Assembly (NCBI GenBank): GCA_041390305.1
Contig: JAWKQE010000001.1
Span: 310,001-374,000, forward strand
DNA: 64,000 nt
Direction of reading: 5' to 3'
From: JACKCR01 sp041390305
GTDB taxonomy: Bacteria; Eisenbacteria; RBG-16-71-46; CAIMUX01
In this document: positions 1 through 9,273 of the stretch, piece by piece
Layout: every line of letters begins with the position of its first letter
Numbering within the stretch: the stretch's first letter is position 1
Notes under the pieces: generated by a model
What the model saw: only the letters and a program-made list of their open reading frames with translations
Database searches by the model: none
Told to the model about the DNA's origin: nothing
Translations under genes and position numbers: made by a program

Positions 1-482
1 CCTCTCCCCGAGAGCGGCGCCGGGACGAACTCCATCGTCAGGAACGTGATCCGATCCTCGGGCCCCGTCGTTTCCACCGAGTACACCTGCGCGACGTTGG
101 GAGCGGACGATCGTCGCGAGGCGAGCACTCCCGCCGAAGCTCTTCTTCGAGCGCTGGTGTGGGTGCATGCACCAGCACTTTGAGGGCGACGTCCGGCCGA
201 GGTCCGGATCGCGTCCGAGGTAGACGACGCCGGCGGCACCCCGTCCCAGCTCTCCCGAAATCGTGTACTTGCCGAGAGCCTCCGGCCTCTCGGCCTTGGC
301 GGAAGTCACTGCGGCTGCGGAAGTCCGCGGACCTGCCGAAAGCGGCCCGAGGAGCTCGGAAAGCTCCCGGTGGAGTTCGGTCGCGTCGCTCGGATCTCGT
401 CGAGACGGGCTCGTCGCTCGGAACCGGAAAGCGCGAGGAGGTCATGGAACAGGGCTTCGATCTCGATGGCCGCGGGAATCAT
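1..482 (-). pseudogene. Frameshifted N-terminal part of a Hanks-type Ser/Thr protein kinase
   Basis: Reading the minus strand from an ATG at 482 gives MIPAAIEIEALFHDLLALS, a helical leader of the kind that precedes bacterial kinase domains. After a frame change the glycine-rich ATP loop GKYTISGELGRGAAGVVYLG appears (about 215-275). After another change comes DVALKVL with the ATP-binding lysine (about 172-193), and after a third NVAQVYSVETTGPEDRITFL (about 20-110). At least three shifts in 480 bases mean no functional kinase can be read as given. The gene runs off the left edge, so the catalytic loop is not visible. Decay and sequencing error are both possible; kinase identity is clear from the ordered motifs. 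Confidence 0.7.
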
Positions 483-752
483 GCCACGGGGTGTCGCGGC
501 TCCCGCAGGATCATCCGACCATCCGCTCGGCGTTCCGGTACGTGGCCAGGTGTGGTGGTGGTTTGTAAGTGACTGAAACGACAGTCAATCCAGGCCGCGC
601 TGGCCGATAGGAAGGGGTGCCCCTGCGTAGGCCCCAGGGGCTGCGCCCGGCTGGGTGGCTGGCTGGGCCGTCAGGCCGGAGCACAGCGGCCGGGCCGCGA
701 CGGTGATCGGCGCCCTCTCCGCGACGGTGATCCTGTAACGGGGAAGGTGATG

Positions 753-1245
753 ATGGCGTTTCTCGAAACTCGTACTCTGCCTCGTCTTCTGGCCGGTCGG
801 CGTACCCTACCTGCTCTACCGGCGGGGTAAGACGCGATGGGCCCTCGGCCTCGCCGTCGTCTTCTTGTCGACCTCGATCCTCTCCCTATCCGCGATTCCC
901 TGGGGGAGAGACGAGACGACACCCCCCGTTCCGTCGAGCGAGGAGCCAGGCCATCGGGTGCCCCGGGTGTCCTACAAGATCATCAAGGACGACCGAGTCT
1001 CCGGGACGAAGCGGAACGTCGAGGTGCGCCTCGCGGAGAAGGCGAGTGCGGCCGTTCTCCTGAGCCTCGCCTACGAGATCCGTGACCTCGATCCGGAGCG
1101 GTATCCCCGCACCTTCATCGAGTACTACCTCCCCGAGATGTCCACCGAACGGTCTCCGTGGGCGACGACGCACTTCACGCCCGAACTCGAGGTCGCGATC
1201 CGTGGCTCCACGAAGGAGCAGGATCAGCAGGTGATCACGAAGTAG
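753..1245 (+). CDS. Small membrane-anchored protein of unknown function, one frameshift near its start
   Basis: An ATG at 753 follows GGGGAAGG and starts MAFL. One base later in register the frame continues KLVLCLVFWPVGVPYLLYRR and then a hydrophobic stretch LGLAVVFLSTSILSLSAIPW, so an extra base near 765 probably separates start and body. The soluble part (residues about 60-160) carries YPRTFIEYYLPEM and WATTHFTPELEV, a conserved-looking beta-rich module I cannot name. Two N-terminal hydrophobic segments suggest an inner-membrane anchor. The next gene is a receiver protein about 100 bases downstream. Without correcting the frame, translation could only start at a TTG at 865, which would remove the membrane part. 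Confidence 0.5.
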
Positions 1246-1346
1246 CTACCGGGGTCTCGATTCGCGTAGATCTCTGTACACGTCGTTGTACATGCGGATT
1301 TGATCATGTCAACGTCGCTGGCTTGTGGCCTACTGGCAGGTTCTCC

Positions 1347-1775
1347 ATGAGTCGTCCTTCCGTGCATCTGGATCACGGGGGGCGTGGTACGCCGGAGGTC
1401 CGCTTGGCCCGAATCCTGATCGTCGACGATGATCGGCTCACTCGGGAGCTGGTCTCGAGAATGCTCCGAAAGCGAGGTCACGAGACGATCAAGGCGTCGG
1501 ATGGCGAGGTCGCGTTCGGCATCCTGGAGGCGAACGAGGACATTCAGCTCGTCATCACCGACGTCGTCATGCCGAGAATGGACGGGGCTCGGCTCGTCCA
1601 ACTGATACGGGGGCAACAAGTTCACAGGGCCCTTCCGATCCTGATCGTCTCGAGCGTGGCCACGGTCGGCTCGGTCGCCCACCTGCTCGATCTCGGCGCT
1701 TCCCGTTTCCTCCCGAAGCCGATCGCCGAGGAGGAACTCTCCGACAGCGTCACGGAGATGCTGCGCGCATCCTGA
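1347..1775 (+). CDS. Single-domain CheY-like response regulator
   Basis: This 142-residue protein is a lone receiver domain. Visible elements are the acidic pocket in ILIVDDDRL, the phospho-acceptor aspartate in LVITDVVMPRMDG, the Ser of ILIVSSVA and the conserved Lys in FLPKPI. There is no output domain, so it must act by protein contact, for example on a kinase or motor, or as an intermediate in a phosphorelay. ATG 1347 is chosen because it leaves a short leader before the fold; longer in-frame starts add unrelated sequence. No kinase gene is adjacent, although kinase fragments lie at the left edge of the window. Confidence 0.85.
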   Translation: MSRPSVHLDHGGRGTPEVRLARILIVDDDRLTRELVSRMLRKRGHETIKASDGEVAFGILEANEDIQLVITDVVMPRMDGARLVQLIRGQQVHRALPILIVSSVATVGSVAHLLDLGASRFLPKPIAEEELSDSVTEMLRAS

Positions 1776-2048
1776 TCGCGATCCTGGGCCGCCTCCCCGG
1801 CCGGTCTCCCACCTGCCCAACCCGACCGTCCCACGTCCCGAGTCCACGCCATGCGGTGCTTGTGTGAACAAGTAATTGGCACGCAAGCGTTTTCGCGCCA
1901 CTTCCGATATCCCACAACCTATCAAGCCGCTCCGGTTTCGTGATATCATCGAGGGGCGAATTTCCCGTCCGCAATGAAGGAGAACTCGAATGCGCGACTC
2001 CCGTAACCAGCAGGGAGACAACTCTATACCCTGGATTCGGCCCGTTGG

Positions 2049-4385
2049 GTGGACCGGATCCGGAAGCGCTCTCAGCGCTTCACCACCCGACGGCGCGGAC
2101 AGGTTCTCGTCACGTCCTTCGTGTGGTCTCCTCTCCGTCGCTCGTCAGGGCCGGCTTCCGCGGTGCCTCCCGCTGTCACCCTCCTCGCCCCCACCGGTGG
2201 AGAGGTATGGACGGGCGGGACGGACGCGATGGTCGAGTGGTCCGCCACGGACACCGACGGGACCGTCACCGAGATCCAGCTCTTCTACCGCGACGCCGAT
2301 GCCGCGGACTGGACCATGGTCGCGCGGAAGCTCCCGAACACCGGGCAGTGGCTCTGGCCGGTCCACAACACGCCGACCACGGAGGCGCGGGTCCGGATCG
2401 TCGCGATCGACAACTCCGCGCAGAGCTCCGAAGACGTGGGCGCCGCGAACTTCACGATCCTCCAGACTCCGGGCGGGTACGTTCCGACCACGCTGCGCGA
2501 CTTCGAGCTGCCTGGTTCGCAGCCGTTCGCGATCACCCGCAGTCTCGACCCGTCGAGCCTCTGCCAGATCTGCCACGGCGGATACGATCCCGCCGTCGAA
2601 CCGGCGAACACGTACTTCGGCAGCATGATGCATCACGCCGCGCGTGATCCTCTCTTCTTCGCCTGTCTCGCGATCGCGGAGCAGGACGCGCCGAGTTCGG
2701 GTGACATGTGCATCCGCTGCCACACTCCGGGCGGCTGGCTCGACGGACGGAGCCAGCCGACGGACGGGTCGCGACTCACGCAGGCGGACCGCGACGGTGT
2801 CTCGTGCGACTTCTGCCACAAGATGGTGGACCCGATCTACGAGGACGGCATCTCTCCGGTCGAGGATCTCTACGTCCTGCAGCAGCTCGATGCAGTTCCC
2901 ACCGGGTTCGAGACCGGCCAGTACGTCGTCGATCCTTCGGGCTCGCGGCGGGGTCCGTTCGACGCACCCGACGCGATGCATCCCTGGATCCAGTCTCCCT
3001 TCCACCAGTCCGGCGATCTCTGCGGCACGTGTCACTCCGTGTCGAATCCCGCCTTCACCCGCGTTTCCGGGCAGGACTATGCCCCGAACGCCCTCGACGC
3101 GCCGACTACCGATCTCGAGAACGCGCTTCCTCTCGAGCGGACGTACCACGAGTGGAAGTTCTCCGACTACAACACGCCGACCGGCATCTACGCGCCCGAG
3201 TTCGCGGGGAACAAGCCGGGCGGCTACGTCTCGACGTGTGAGGACTGCCACATGCGGGACGCTTCCGGATACGGATGCAACTCCGAGTTCGCGCCGCTCC
3301 GTCCGGACGTTCCGGTCCACGACCTCACCGGCGGGAATACGTTCGTCCCGCTTCTCGTGCGCGATCTCTATCCGTCCGAAGTCGACGATGCCGCGATCTT
3401 CGCCGGAATCGAACGGGCCCGGTACATGCTGCAGAACTCAGCTGAGCTCGAAGTCACGGTCGCCGCGGATGCGGACAGCTTCCTCGCGTCGGTCACGGTC
3501 ACGAACCAGACCGGACACAAGCTGCCCACGGGCTATCCGGAAGGCCGTCGGATGTGGATCAACCTCCAGGCATTCGACGCGGTCGGCACGAAGATCTACG
3601 AGTCCGCGGCGTACGATACGTCGACGGCGATTCTCACCGAGGACGAGCATGCGTCGATCTACGAGGCGAAGATGGGGATCTCGCCGGCGCTGGCTTCGGC
3701 CATCGGACAGACGGCGGGAGAGAGCTTCCACTTCGTCCTCAACGACTCGACCTACAAGGACAACCGGATCCCGCCGCGCGGCTTCACGAACGCGAACTTC
3801 GATTCGTTCGGTGGAATGCCGGTGGAGGACGGCGTGGCCCAGCGCTATCCCGATGGGCAGTACTGGGACACACGTGGCTATCCGCTCCCCGCGGAGACCG
3901 ATCACGTCATCGCGACGCTCTACTACCAGACGATGTCCAAGGAGTACGCCGACTTTCTCCGCGACGAGAACACGACGAACGACGCGGGCGACATCCTCCA
4001 CGCGCTCTGGACCACGTATGGGAAGTCGCGCCCCGAGGTGATGGTCGCGGACACGGCGAGCGTGAACGTGACCGGGGTGGAAGACGTTTCGGCCGAGGAG
4101 ATCCCGGGTTCGCGGCTCGCGCTCTCGACCGGCCCGCTTCCGTTCCGCGACGAGCTCTCCATCCGGTTCCGGCTCGATCGGCCGACCCCGGTGCGGCTCG
4201 AAGTCTTCGATCCCCAGGGACGACGGGTCTACGCCGAGAACCACGCGAGTCTACCCGCCGGTCCGCAGTCGTTCCGCTGGACGGGAGTCGATCAGGGCGG
4301 GAACGATGCCGGCTCCGGAGTGTTCTGGCTCCGGGTGACGGCAGAAGGCGTCACGGAAACCGCGCGGGTGGTCCGGATCCGCTGA
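2049..4385 (+). CDS. Secreted five-heme c-type cytochrome with Ig-like N-terminus and FlgD-like C-terminus
   Basis: Five CxxCH heme-binding motifs are visible, at about residues 172 (CQICH), 221 (CIRCH), 253 (CDFCH), 325 (CGTCH) and 397 (CEDCH). Residues about 40-140 form an Ig/fibronectin-like module containing APTGGEVWTGG. The last 90 residues, with PTPVRLEVFDPQGRRVY and GVFWLRV, are a FlgD-type Ig module, common at the C-terminus of secreted proteins in FCB-type phyla, where it can serve in sorting. The protein is probably an extracytoplasmic electron carrier or oxidoreductase; the substrate is unknown. The 5' end is uncertain: a better Shine-Dalgarno (AAGGAGA) precedes an ATG at 1990 in another frame, so a frameshift near 2130-2160 may have cut off the true signal peptide. 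GTG 2049 is only the start of the open frame. Confidence 0.8.
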   Translation: MDRIRKRSQRFTTRRRGQVLVTSFVWSPLRRSSGPASAVPPAVTLLAPTGGEVWTGGTDAMVEWSATDTDGTVTEIQLFYRDADAADWTMVARKLPNTGQWLWPVHNTPTTEARVRIVAIDNSAQSSEDVGAANFTILQTPGGYVPTTLRDFELPGSQPFAITRSLDPSSLCQICHGGYDPAVEPANTYFGSMMHHAARDPLFFACLAIAEQDAPSSGDMCIRCHTPGGWLDGRSQPTDGSRLTQADRDGVSCDFCHKMVDPIYEDGISPVEDLYVLQQLDAVPTGFETGQYVVDPSGSRRGPFDAPDAMHPWIQSPFHQSGDLCGTCHSVSNPAFTRVSGQDYAPNALDAPTTDLENALPLERTYHEWKFSDYNTPTGIYAPEFAGNKPGGYVSTCEDCHMRDASGYGCNSEFAPLRPDVPVHDLTGGNTFVPLLVRDLYPSEVDDAAIFAGIERARYMLQNSAELEVTVAADADSFLASVTVTNQTGHKLPTGYPEGRRMWINLQAFDAVGTKIYESAAYDTSTAILTEDEHASIYEAKMGISPALASAIGQTAGESFHFVLNDSTYKDNRIPPRGFTNANFDSFGGMPVEDGVAQRYPDGQYWDTRGYPLPAETDHVIATLYYQTMSKEYADFLRDENTTNDAGDILHALWTTYGKSRPEVMVADTASVNVTGVEDVSAEEIPGSRLALSTGPLPFRDELSIRFRLDRPTPVRLEVFDPQGRRVYAENHASLPAGPQSFRWTGVDQGGNDAGSGVFWLRVTAEGVTETARVVRIR

Positions 4386-4598
4386 TCGGGTACCCGAACG
4401 CGCCGGCCCTACGGACCATGCGGCGGTTCCCCGGACAACGCGCCGGTCCGATGACCATGCGCCGGTGCATGAGGCAGGGAATGGGGCGGGGGCGCTTGAC
4501 GCACCCGCCCGTTTCGCGTGAGGCTCCCGGGGGGGGACGCCGTGGCCCGAGGGCAGGGACGCGCTCGGACGGGTCCGCACCGCGGAAGGAGAACCAAC

Positions 4599-5150
4599 AT
4601 GAGCGACGAGGTCGAGTTCGAGGTCGCGGACGTTTCCGCCGACTACACCACGCTGGAGCTGGAGGTCGTTCTCCCGGGGCCGGCGGACGAAGTGTTCTCC
4701 TACTTCACCGAAGCGTCGAAGCTCGAGAAGTGGTGGCCGGACGAGGCCGTGACGAGCCCCAAGGTCGGAGGTAAGTACGAGCTCTCCTGGCCGATGATGG
4801 GCTGGACCCTGAGCGGCGAGTACACCGAGGTCAGTCCGGTGCCGGGCGGCTCCGAGACGCAGGGTCCGGTCGTCGGCTCGGAAGGGCAGCTGGGATTCAC
4901 GTGGTCCTGGCGTCACGCGCCCGATCTCCCGATCCGGAACGTCAGGCTCCGGATCGTCGCGGCCCCAGCCGGTGACTACGGCCCGATGACGCACATGCTC
5001 CTCACCCAGGGCCCGTACGACGACTCGGACCAGGATCAGGACGATCGCGAGAGCCACTTCGAGGGTTGGGAGCATTTCCTCGGCAAGCTGGCCAAGGTCC
5101 TGGTCGACCCGGAAGGTGCGGAATCCGACGAAGACATCTGGGACTTCTGA
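4599..5150 (+). CDS. SRPBCC / AHSA1-like domain protein
   Basis: The 183-residue protein has the helix-grip features of the START/SRPBCC superfamily, AHSA1-like branch: LPGPADEVFSYFTEASKLEK near the N-terminus, KWWPDEAV and GGKYELSW, and the closing GWEHFLGKLAKVL. Such proteins bind hydrophobic ligands or act as co-chaperones; no specific ligand can be read from sequence. ATG 4599 follows GGAAGGAGAA at good spacing, so the upstream in-frame GTG at 4518 is rejected. The protein is acidic and ends in an Asp/Glu-rich tail. The ATP-grasp gene begins 24 bases later, so the two may be co-transcribed. Confidence 0.8.
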   Translation: MSDEVEFEVADVSADYTTLELEVVLPGPADEVFSYFTEASKLEKWWPDEAVTSPKVGGKYELSWPMMGWTLSGEYTEVSPVPGGSETQGPVVGSEGQLGFTWSWRHAPDLPIRNVRLRIVAAPAGDYGPMTHMLLTQGPYDDSDQDQDDRESHFEGWEHFLGKLAKVLVDPEGAESDEDIWDF

Positions 5151-5174
5151 GCACACCCCGAACTCGGAGGCCCG

Positions 5175-6167
5175 ATGACAGCAGGATCCGAACGCCCGCG
5201 CGTTGCCTTCCTCACGATCCGGAACATGGACGGGTACGTTTCGGACGACGAACTGGTCCGGGAACCACTCTCTCGTCGTGGATACGATCTCGAGGTCGTC
5301 CCCTGGGACTCGGAGACGGACTGGAGTCGGTTCCGTGCGGTCCTACTGAGAACGACCTGGGACTATCACGATCGTCTGGACGAGTTCCTGGGCGTGCTGG
5401 AAACGATCGAATCTTCCGGGTGCGAACTCTGCAACCCGCGCGAGGTCGTGCGCTGGAACGCCGACAAGCGGTACCTCGGGGAGTTGGGCGATCGCGGCGT
5501 CCCGGTGGTGCCGACCTTCTACCGCGAGGCGAACGCGAACCTCGACCTCGAAGGACTCTTCAGCCACTTCCAGACACACGAGGTCATCGTCAAGCCGACG
5601 GTGGGCGCCTGCGCGTTCGATACGTTCCGAGTCCGGAACGAACGCGTGGATCGCGGCGTGGCAGCTGCGCCGAGCGTTGATCGCGCTCCCTCCTCGAAGA
5701 ACGATGCGTCGAGAAGCGAATGGTTCGGTGGGACCGTTCCACATCTGCCGTTCACGAACGAGAACGAGGAGCGGATCGAAGCCGCTCTCCGTGGTCGTCC
5801 CTACATGGTCCAGCCGTTCGTTCCGGAGATTCTCTCCTCGGGGGAGACATCGCTCTTCTTCTTCGATGGGCGGTACAGTCACTCCGTGCTGAAGATGCCG
5901 AAGTCGGGCGACTTCCGCGTGCAGGAGGAGTACGGCGGTCTCATCACGCCGGCAGACCCGCCACGGGACCTCGTGGAGGCCTGCGGCGCGATCGCCGGAC
6001 TGTTCGATCCTCCTCTCCTCTACGCCCGCGTCGACATCGTGCGGACGGGGGAGCTGTTCGTGCTCATGGAGCTCGAGTTGATCGAACCGGCCCTCTACTT
6101 CCGCATCGTTCCCGGTGCGGCCGAGACGTTCGCGGACGCGATCGCACGCCGGTTGGATCATGAGTGA
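5175..6167 (+). CDS. ATP-grasp ligase, DcsG/glutathione-synthetase-like
   Basis: The 330-residue protein has an ATP-grasp layout: an N-terminal preATP region (VAFLTIRNMDGYVSDDEL), a central segment with HEVIVKPTVGACAFDTF supplying the nucleotide-binding lysine, GRPYMVQPFVPEI, and a C-terminal metal site in YARVDIV and LMELELIEPALYF. This arrangement matches the RimK/DcsG-like branch, which joins a carboxylate to an amine with ATP. The substrate is not deducible. ATG 5175 follows GGAGG. Its stop overlaps the start of the tandem GNAT gene by eight bases, suggesting coupled translation and a joint role, perhaps ligation plus acetylation of a small amino compound. That pairing is inference. Confidence 0.8.
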   Translation: MTAGSERPRVAFLTIRNMDGYVSDDELVREPLSRRGYDLEVVPWDSETDWSRFRAVLLRTTWDYHDRLDEFLGVLETIESSGCELCNPREVVRWNADKRYLGELGDRGVPVVPTFYREANANLDLEGLFSHFQTHEVIVKPTVGACAFDTFRVRNERVDRGVAAAPSVDRAPSSKNDASRSEWFGGTVPHLPFTNENEERIEAALRGRPYMVQPFVPEILSSGETSLFFFDGRYSHSVLKMPKSGDFRVQEEYGGLITPADPPRDLVEACGAIAGLFDPPLLYARVDIVRTGELFVLMELELIEPALYFRIVPGAAETFADAIARRLDHE

Positions 6168-7167
6168 GATGCCGTCCGGCCCAGGCGCCCTTCCGGTCGC
6201 CGCCATCGGCGCGCTCTCGTTTCGCCGTGCCCGCGCCATCGACGCAGAGGCGCTGGCCAGGGTCGCGTGGGCCGCGAAGGCTGGTCGCGGTTACCCCTTC
6301 GATTGGCTCATGCTCTGGAAGGACGACCTCGAACCGTCACCCACGTCCATCGAGGCGGAGTGGTACTTCGTCGCCGAAACGTCCACGGACATCATCGGAT
6401 TCGTCGCGGTGGAGCCGCTGGGAACGGACCGTTGGGAGCTCACGCATCTCTGGGTTCGGCCCGAGTGGCAGGGGCGGGGTGTGGGCGACGCGCTCTTCGC
6501 CCATGCCGCGTCGTTTTGCGTCGGCCGTGGCACGCGGACGCTGGTCATCGTGTCCGACCCCGGTGCGGAGCCGTTCTACGCGGCGCGGGGCGCTGTACGC
6601 GTCGGAGTGCAGGCATCTCGTCCCGAGGGTCGTGAGCTACCGGTGCTCGAGCTGGAGCTGGTTCCACGCGGACCCGTCGAGTCCTCCTTCGCGAGAACGA
6701 TCCAACCTCTCGCGGAGGAGGATCGTCCCTGGGCCCGCGAATTCCTGCAACGGGAAGCGGGAAGTCTGCGGATGGTGTCGCGGGGTGTTCTCCATCAGGT
6801 GGACGAACTCCAGGGCCTCGTCGGTCGTCGAGGAGATCGTCCCGTGGCCCTCGCGACCTACGCCATCGGCGAGCGAGGCCTCGAAGTGGTGACCCTGCAC
6901 TCGGCCGAACCCTCTCGGGGCTTTGGAACGCTCCTGCTCGCCGGAGCGCAGTCGATCGCGATCCGGGAAGGATGTCGCCGTGTCTGGCTGATCACGACCA
7001 ACGACAACATGCCGGCGATCCGCTTCTACCGTCGGCGCGGCTTCTCGCTCGTGGCCGTGCACGTGAACGCGGTCGTCGCGTCCCGGAGGCTCAAGCCGGA
7101 GATTCCGGAGCTCGGCGTGGGGGGGCTGCCGATCCGGGATGAGATAGAGTTCGAGCGACTGCTCTAG
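6160..7167 (+). CDS. Two-domain GNAT N-acetyltransferase
   Basis: Two GNAT folds lie in tandem in 335 residues. The first (about 15-150) has the acetyl-CoA loop in HLWVRPEWQGRGVGDALF and ends in PFYAARGA. The second (about 165-320) has the weaker loop SRGFGTLLLAGAQSIA followed by WLITTNDNMPAIRFYRRRGF, the usual beta5-alpha4 signature. One of the two domains is often catalytically weak in such duplications, and here the second lacks the canonical Q/RxxGxG/A. ATG 6160 overlaps the ATP-grasp stop (ATGAGTGA), so the two genes form a coupled pair. The stop codon lies inside a 12-base tandem repeat. Confidence 0.85.
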   Translation: MSEMPSGPGALPVAAIGALSFRRARAIDAEALARVAWAAKAGRGYPFDWLMLWKDDLEPSPTSIEAEWYFVAETSTDIIGFVAVEPLGTDRWELTHLWVRPEWQGRGVGDALFAHAASFCVGRGTRTLVIVSDPGAEPFYAARGAVRVGVQASRPEGRELPVLELELVPRGPVESSFARTIQPLAEEDRPWAREFLQREAGSLRMVSRGVLHQVDELQGLVGRRGDRPVALATYAIGERGLEVVTLHSAEPSRGFGTLLLAGAQSIAIREGCRRVWLITTNDNMPAIRFYRRRGFSLVAVHVNAVVASRRLKPEIPELGVGGLPIRDEIEFERLL

Positions 7168-7228
7168 AGCCGTTCTAGAGGCTGCTCTGGAGGCTGTTCT
7201 GGAGACTGCTCTGGAGACTGCTCTGGTG
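7158..7228 (+). repeat. 12-bp tandem repeat across the end of the GNAT gene
   Basis: Six degenerate copies of ACTGCTCTGGAG run from the last codons of the GNAT gene into the spacer; one copy is 11 bases long. The stop codon TAG of the GNAT gene is part of the first copy. Read on the minus strand the array would encode a QSSL tetrapeptide repeat, but no gene supports that reading. Confidence 0.85.
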
Positions 7229-7324
7229 AAGGAGCTGAGCGGCGGCGCCCGGCTCTCGGCTCGTCGCGATTCTGGACAGCGACAGGCGCCCTGGTGTGTT
7301 GCCCGTCCACTCGAGGAGGAACGG

Positions 7325-7678
7325 ATGAGTGCGATCAGTGTCTACGCGATCCTGACAGGGCTGGGAGTGATCCTGCCTCTCTCCCAGTTCGTGCCTTGGC
7401 TCGTGGAGCATGGGCTCGACCTGGGTCTGCTCGTTCGTGAGCTCTTCTCGACCAGGATCGGTGGCTTCTTCGGGCTCGACGTGCTCGTGTCTGCCAGCGC
7501 GACGATCGCATTCGTGATCATCGACGGGCGGAGAAAGCGTGTTCCGGTGCGATGGGCACCGATCGCCGCGACCTGCCTCATCGGAGTGTCCTGCGGCCTG
7601 CCTCTATACCTCTGGATCCGCGAGCATGCACGGCGGCGGGCTCTGGCCCATCCGGTCCGCTACCGGGGGCTGCCCTAG
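7325..7678 (+). CDS. DUF2834 family membrane protein
   Basis: This 117-residue protein has three hydrophobic segments and the typical DUF2834 pattern: ILTGLGVILPLSQFVPWL, then a short loop, then GGFFGLDVLVSASATIAFVI, then CLIGVSCGLPLYLWIREHAR. DUF2834 proteins are small inner-membrane proteins of unknown function. ATG 7325 is preceded by GAGGAGGAACGG, an excellent ribosome binding site, so the longer in-frame ORF from 7226 is rejected. The C-terminus is basic, which would place it in the cytoplasm. The gene stands alone between the 12-bp repeat and the DUF2202 gene. Confidence 0.85.
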   Translation: MSAISVYAILTGLGVILPLSQFVPWLVEHGLDLGLLVRELFSTRIGGFFGLDVLVSASATIAFVIIDGRRKRVPVRWAPIAATCLIGVSCGLPLYLWIREHARRRALAHPVRYRGLP

Positions 7679-7888
7679 CGCTCCTGTCGCGATGTCGGCA
7701 CACGAAGCCGTCGTCTCGAGGATCCCGCGCGAAAGCCTGCTCGACCTCCGGATCTTGCGCTCCACGCGTAGCCTTTCCGTCCCGCTTTGGTACGTGAATC
7801 CGCCTACTCGAAAGCCGTTGCCTGAGCTGCCGCCCCGGCGTCTCCTCGACGTGTCCTGTTTTTCTGGGTCGGTCGAGAGGAGGCTTCG

Positions 7889-8741
7889 ATGTTCGAGAAG
7901 GGGAGAATGCACTGGGTGCTCGGATTCGGCGTTGTCGCTGTTTCCGCCGCGGCCGCGGTGTCTCTGGCCGTAGCAGGTGGGCATCAGTGGGGGCGCAACG
8001 ACGGTGGCCAGACGAATCTCCAGAGCGGAGCTCCGCTCACCCTCACGCCCGCGGAGCGAACGGAACTCGTGCGGATGCGCGAAGAGGAGAAGATGGCCCG
8101 CGACGTCTACCGCACGCTCGGGGACCAGTGGGGACTGACTCCCTTCCTCCACATCCAGAACTCCGAGCAGCACCACTTCACGCTGGTCGGCGAGATGCTC
8201 GTGCGCTCCGGCACGAAGGATCCCGTCCAGAACGACGCGATCGGCGTCTTCCAGAGCAACGAGATGAGAACACTCTTCACGGACCTCACCCGGATGGGGC
8301 GGCAGTCACCGGAAGCGGCCTGCGTGCGGGCGCGAAGGTCGAGGAACTCGACATCGCCGATCTCACGCGCGCCATCCATCAGGCGCAGAACCCGGAGATG
8401 CGCCAGGTCATGAGGGGCTTCGCCGAGCCTCCAACAATCACCTCCGTGCCTTCACGAGGAACCTCGAGGCGCGTGGCGTCTCCTATGTGCCCCAGCACAT
8501 CTCCCAGGCCGAGTTCCGGGCGATCGTGAACGGAAACCACGAGCCGTGCGGCCTCTGTGGCGGGTCCGGCGGCATGGGCTGCGGAAACTGCTCGGATGCG
8601 AACGCTCGCGGACAGGGTGCGCAGATGGGGAACGGGAAGCGCGGACATCACGGCATGAAAGGTCAGCAGTCCGGAGCCCGCGGGAGCGGCTGCGGTGGTG
8701 GCTGTGGCGGAGGTGGAATGGGGTGCGGCGGTGGCCGGTAG
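7889..8741 (+). pseudogene. DUF2202 (ferritin-like) exported protein, two frameshifts
   Basis: The gene starts at ATG 7889 after GAGAGGAGG with a hydrophobic leader (VLGFGVVAVSAAAAVSLAVA). The DUF2202 helical domain follows: LVRMREEEKMARDVYRTL and HIQNSEQHHFTLVGEML. Near 8310 the frame shifts to read RAGAKVEELDIADLTRAIHQ. Near 8420 it shifts again to NNHLRAFTRNLEARGVSYVP, both true DUF2202 sequence. The intact protein would end in a Cys/Gly-rich tail (CGLCGGSGGMGCGNC) ending in GCGGGR. DUF2202 belongs to the ferritin-like clan and its function is unknown. Each shift is cured by one added base, the first in a run of Cs, which fits sequencing error as well as mutation. Confidence 0.7.
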
Positions 8742-8863
8742 CGGTTTCCCCGTACTCCCGCACGCTTTCGTTGGATGACAGTGGACGGTTCGTGGAAAGC
8801 ACGAGCCGTCTCGTCTTTTCTGCGCTATTCTATTCGTTGGAACCGCGAACCTGGAGATCCGAC

Positions 8864-9187
8864 ATGATCGCGACCACCACGAACGGAAGGAAGAGAGACG
8901 AGCTCCAGCGAATTCCGGGTGTGGGACCAAGCTTGGCTGATGATCTCCACGAGCTGGGTATTCACACGATTCGAGCCCTGGCGAAGAAAGACCCCGAACG
9001 TCTCTTCGCGCAGCTCGAACGGAAGAGATCTGCAAAGCAAGATCCCTGCGTGCTTTATGTCTTCCGCTGTGCCGTGTACTTCGCAAGGACACCCGATCCC
9101 GACCTGGCGCTGCTTCGTTGGTGGCGGTGGAAAGACCTCCGGCTGGAGGATCTGGAAGCTCCATCGACACAAGGAGCCCCCAACTAG
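8864..9187 (+). CDS. Cdd1-like helix-hairpin-helix protein
   Basis: The 107-residue protein opens with a helix-hairpin-helix in LQRIPGVGPSLADDLHELGI and continues with the Cdd1/pathogenicity-locus signature DPCVLYVFRCAVYFA and LLRWWRWKDL. HhH units bind DNA backbones non-specifically; the wider Cdd1 family has no settled role. ATG 8864 follows CTGGAGATCC at suitable spacing. Length and motif order match the family (about 90-110 residues), so the gene looks intact. The next gene starts about 85 bases downstream on the same strand. Confidence 0.85.
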   Translation: MIATTTNGRKRDELQRIPGVGPSLADDLHELGIHTIRALAKKDPERLFAQLERKRSAKQDPCVLYVFRCAVYFARTPDPDLALLRWWRWKDLRLEDLEAPSTQGAPN

Positions 9188-9273
9188 ACTCAGGTCGACG
9201 AAGTGGCAAGAGCGATGGTGGTAGTGGTTCCTTGTTTACACGTTGAAGTCATCGGCAAGGAACCCGAGCCCTC

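Noticed and set aside
1880..1905. TTGGCACG before the cytochrome gene resembles a sigma-54 -24 element.
   Set aside because: No GC element lies at the required distance (-12), so the promoter is incomplete.
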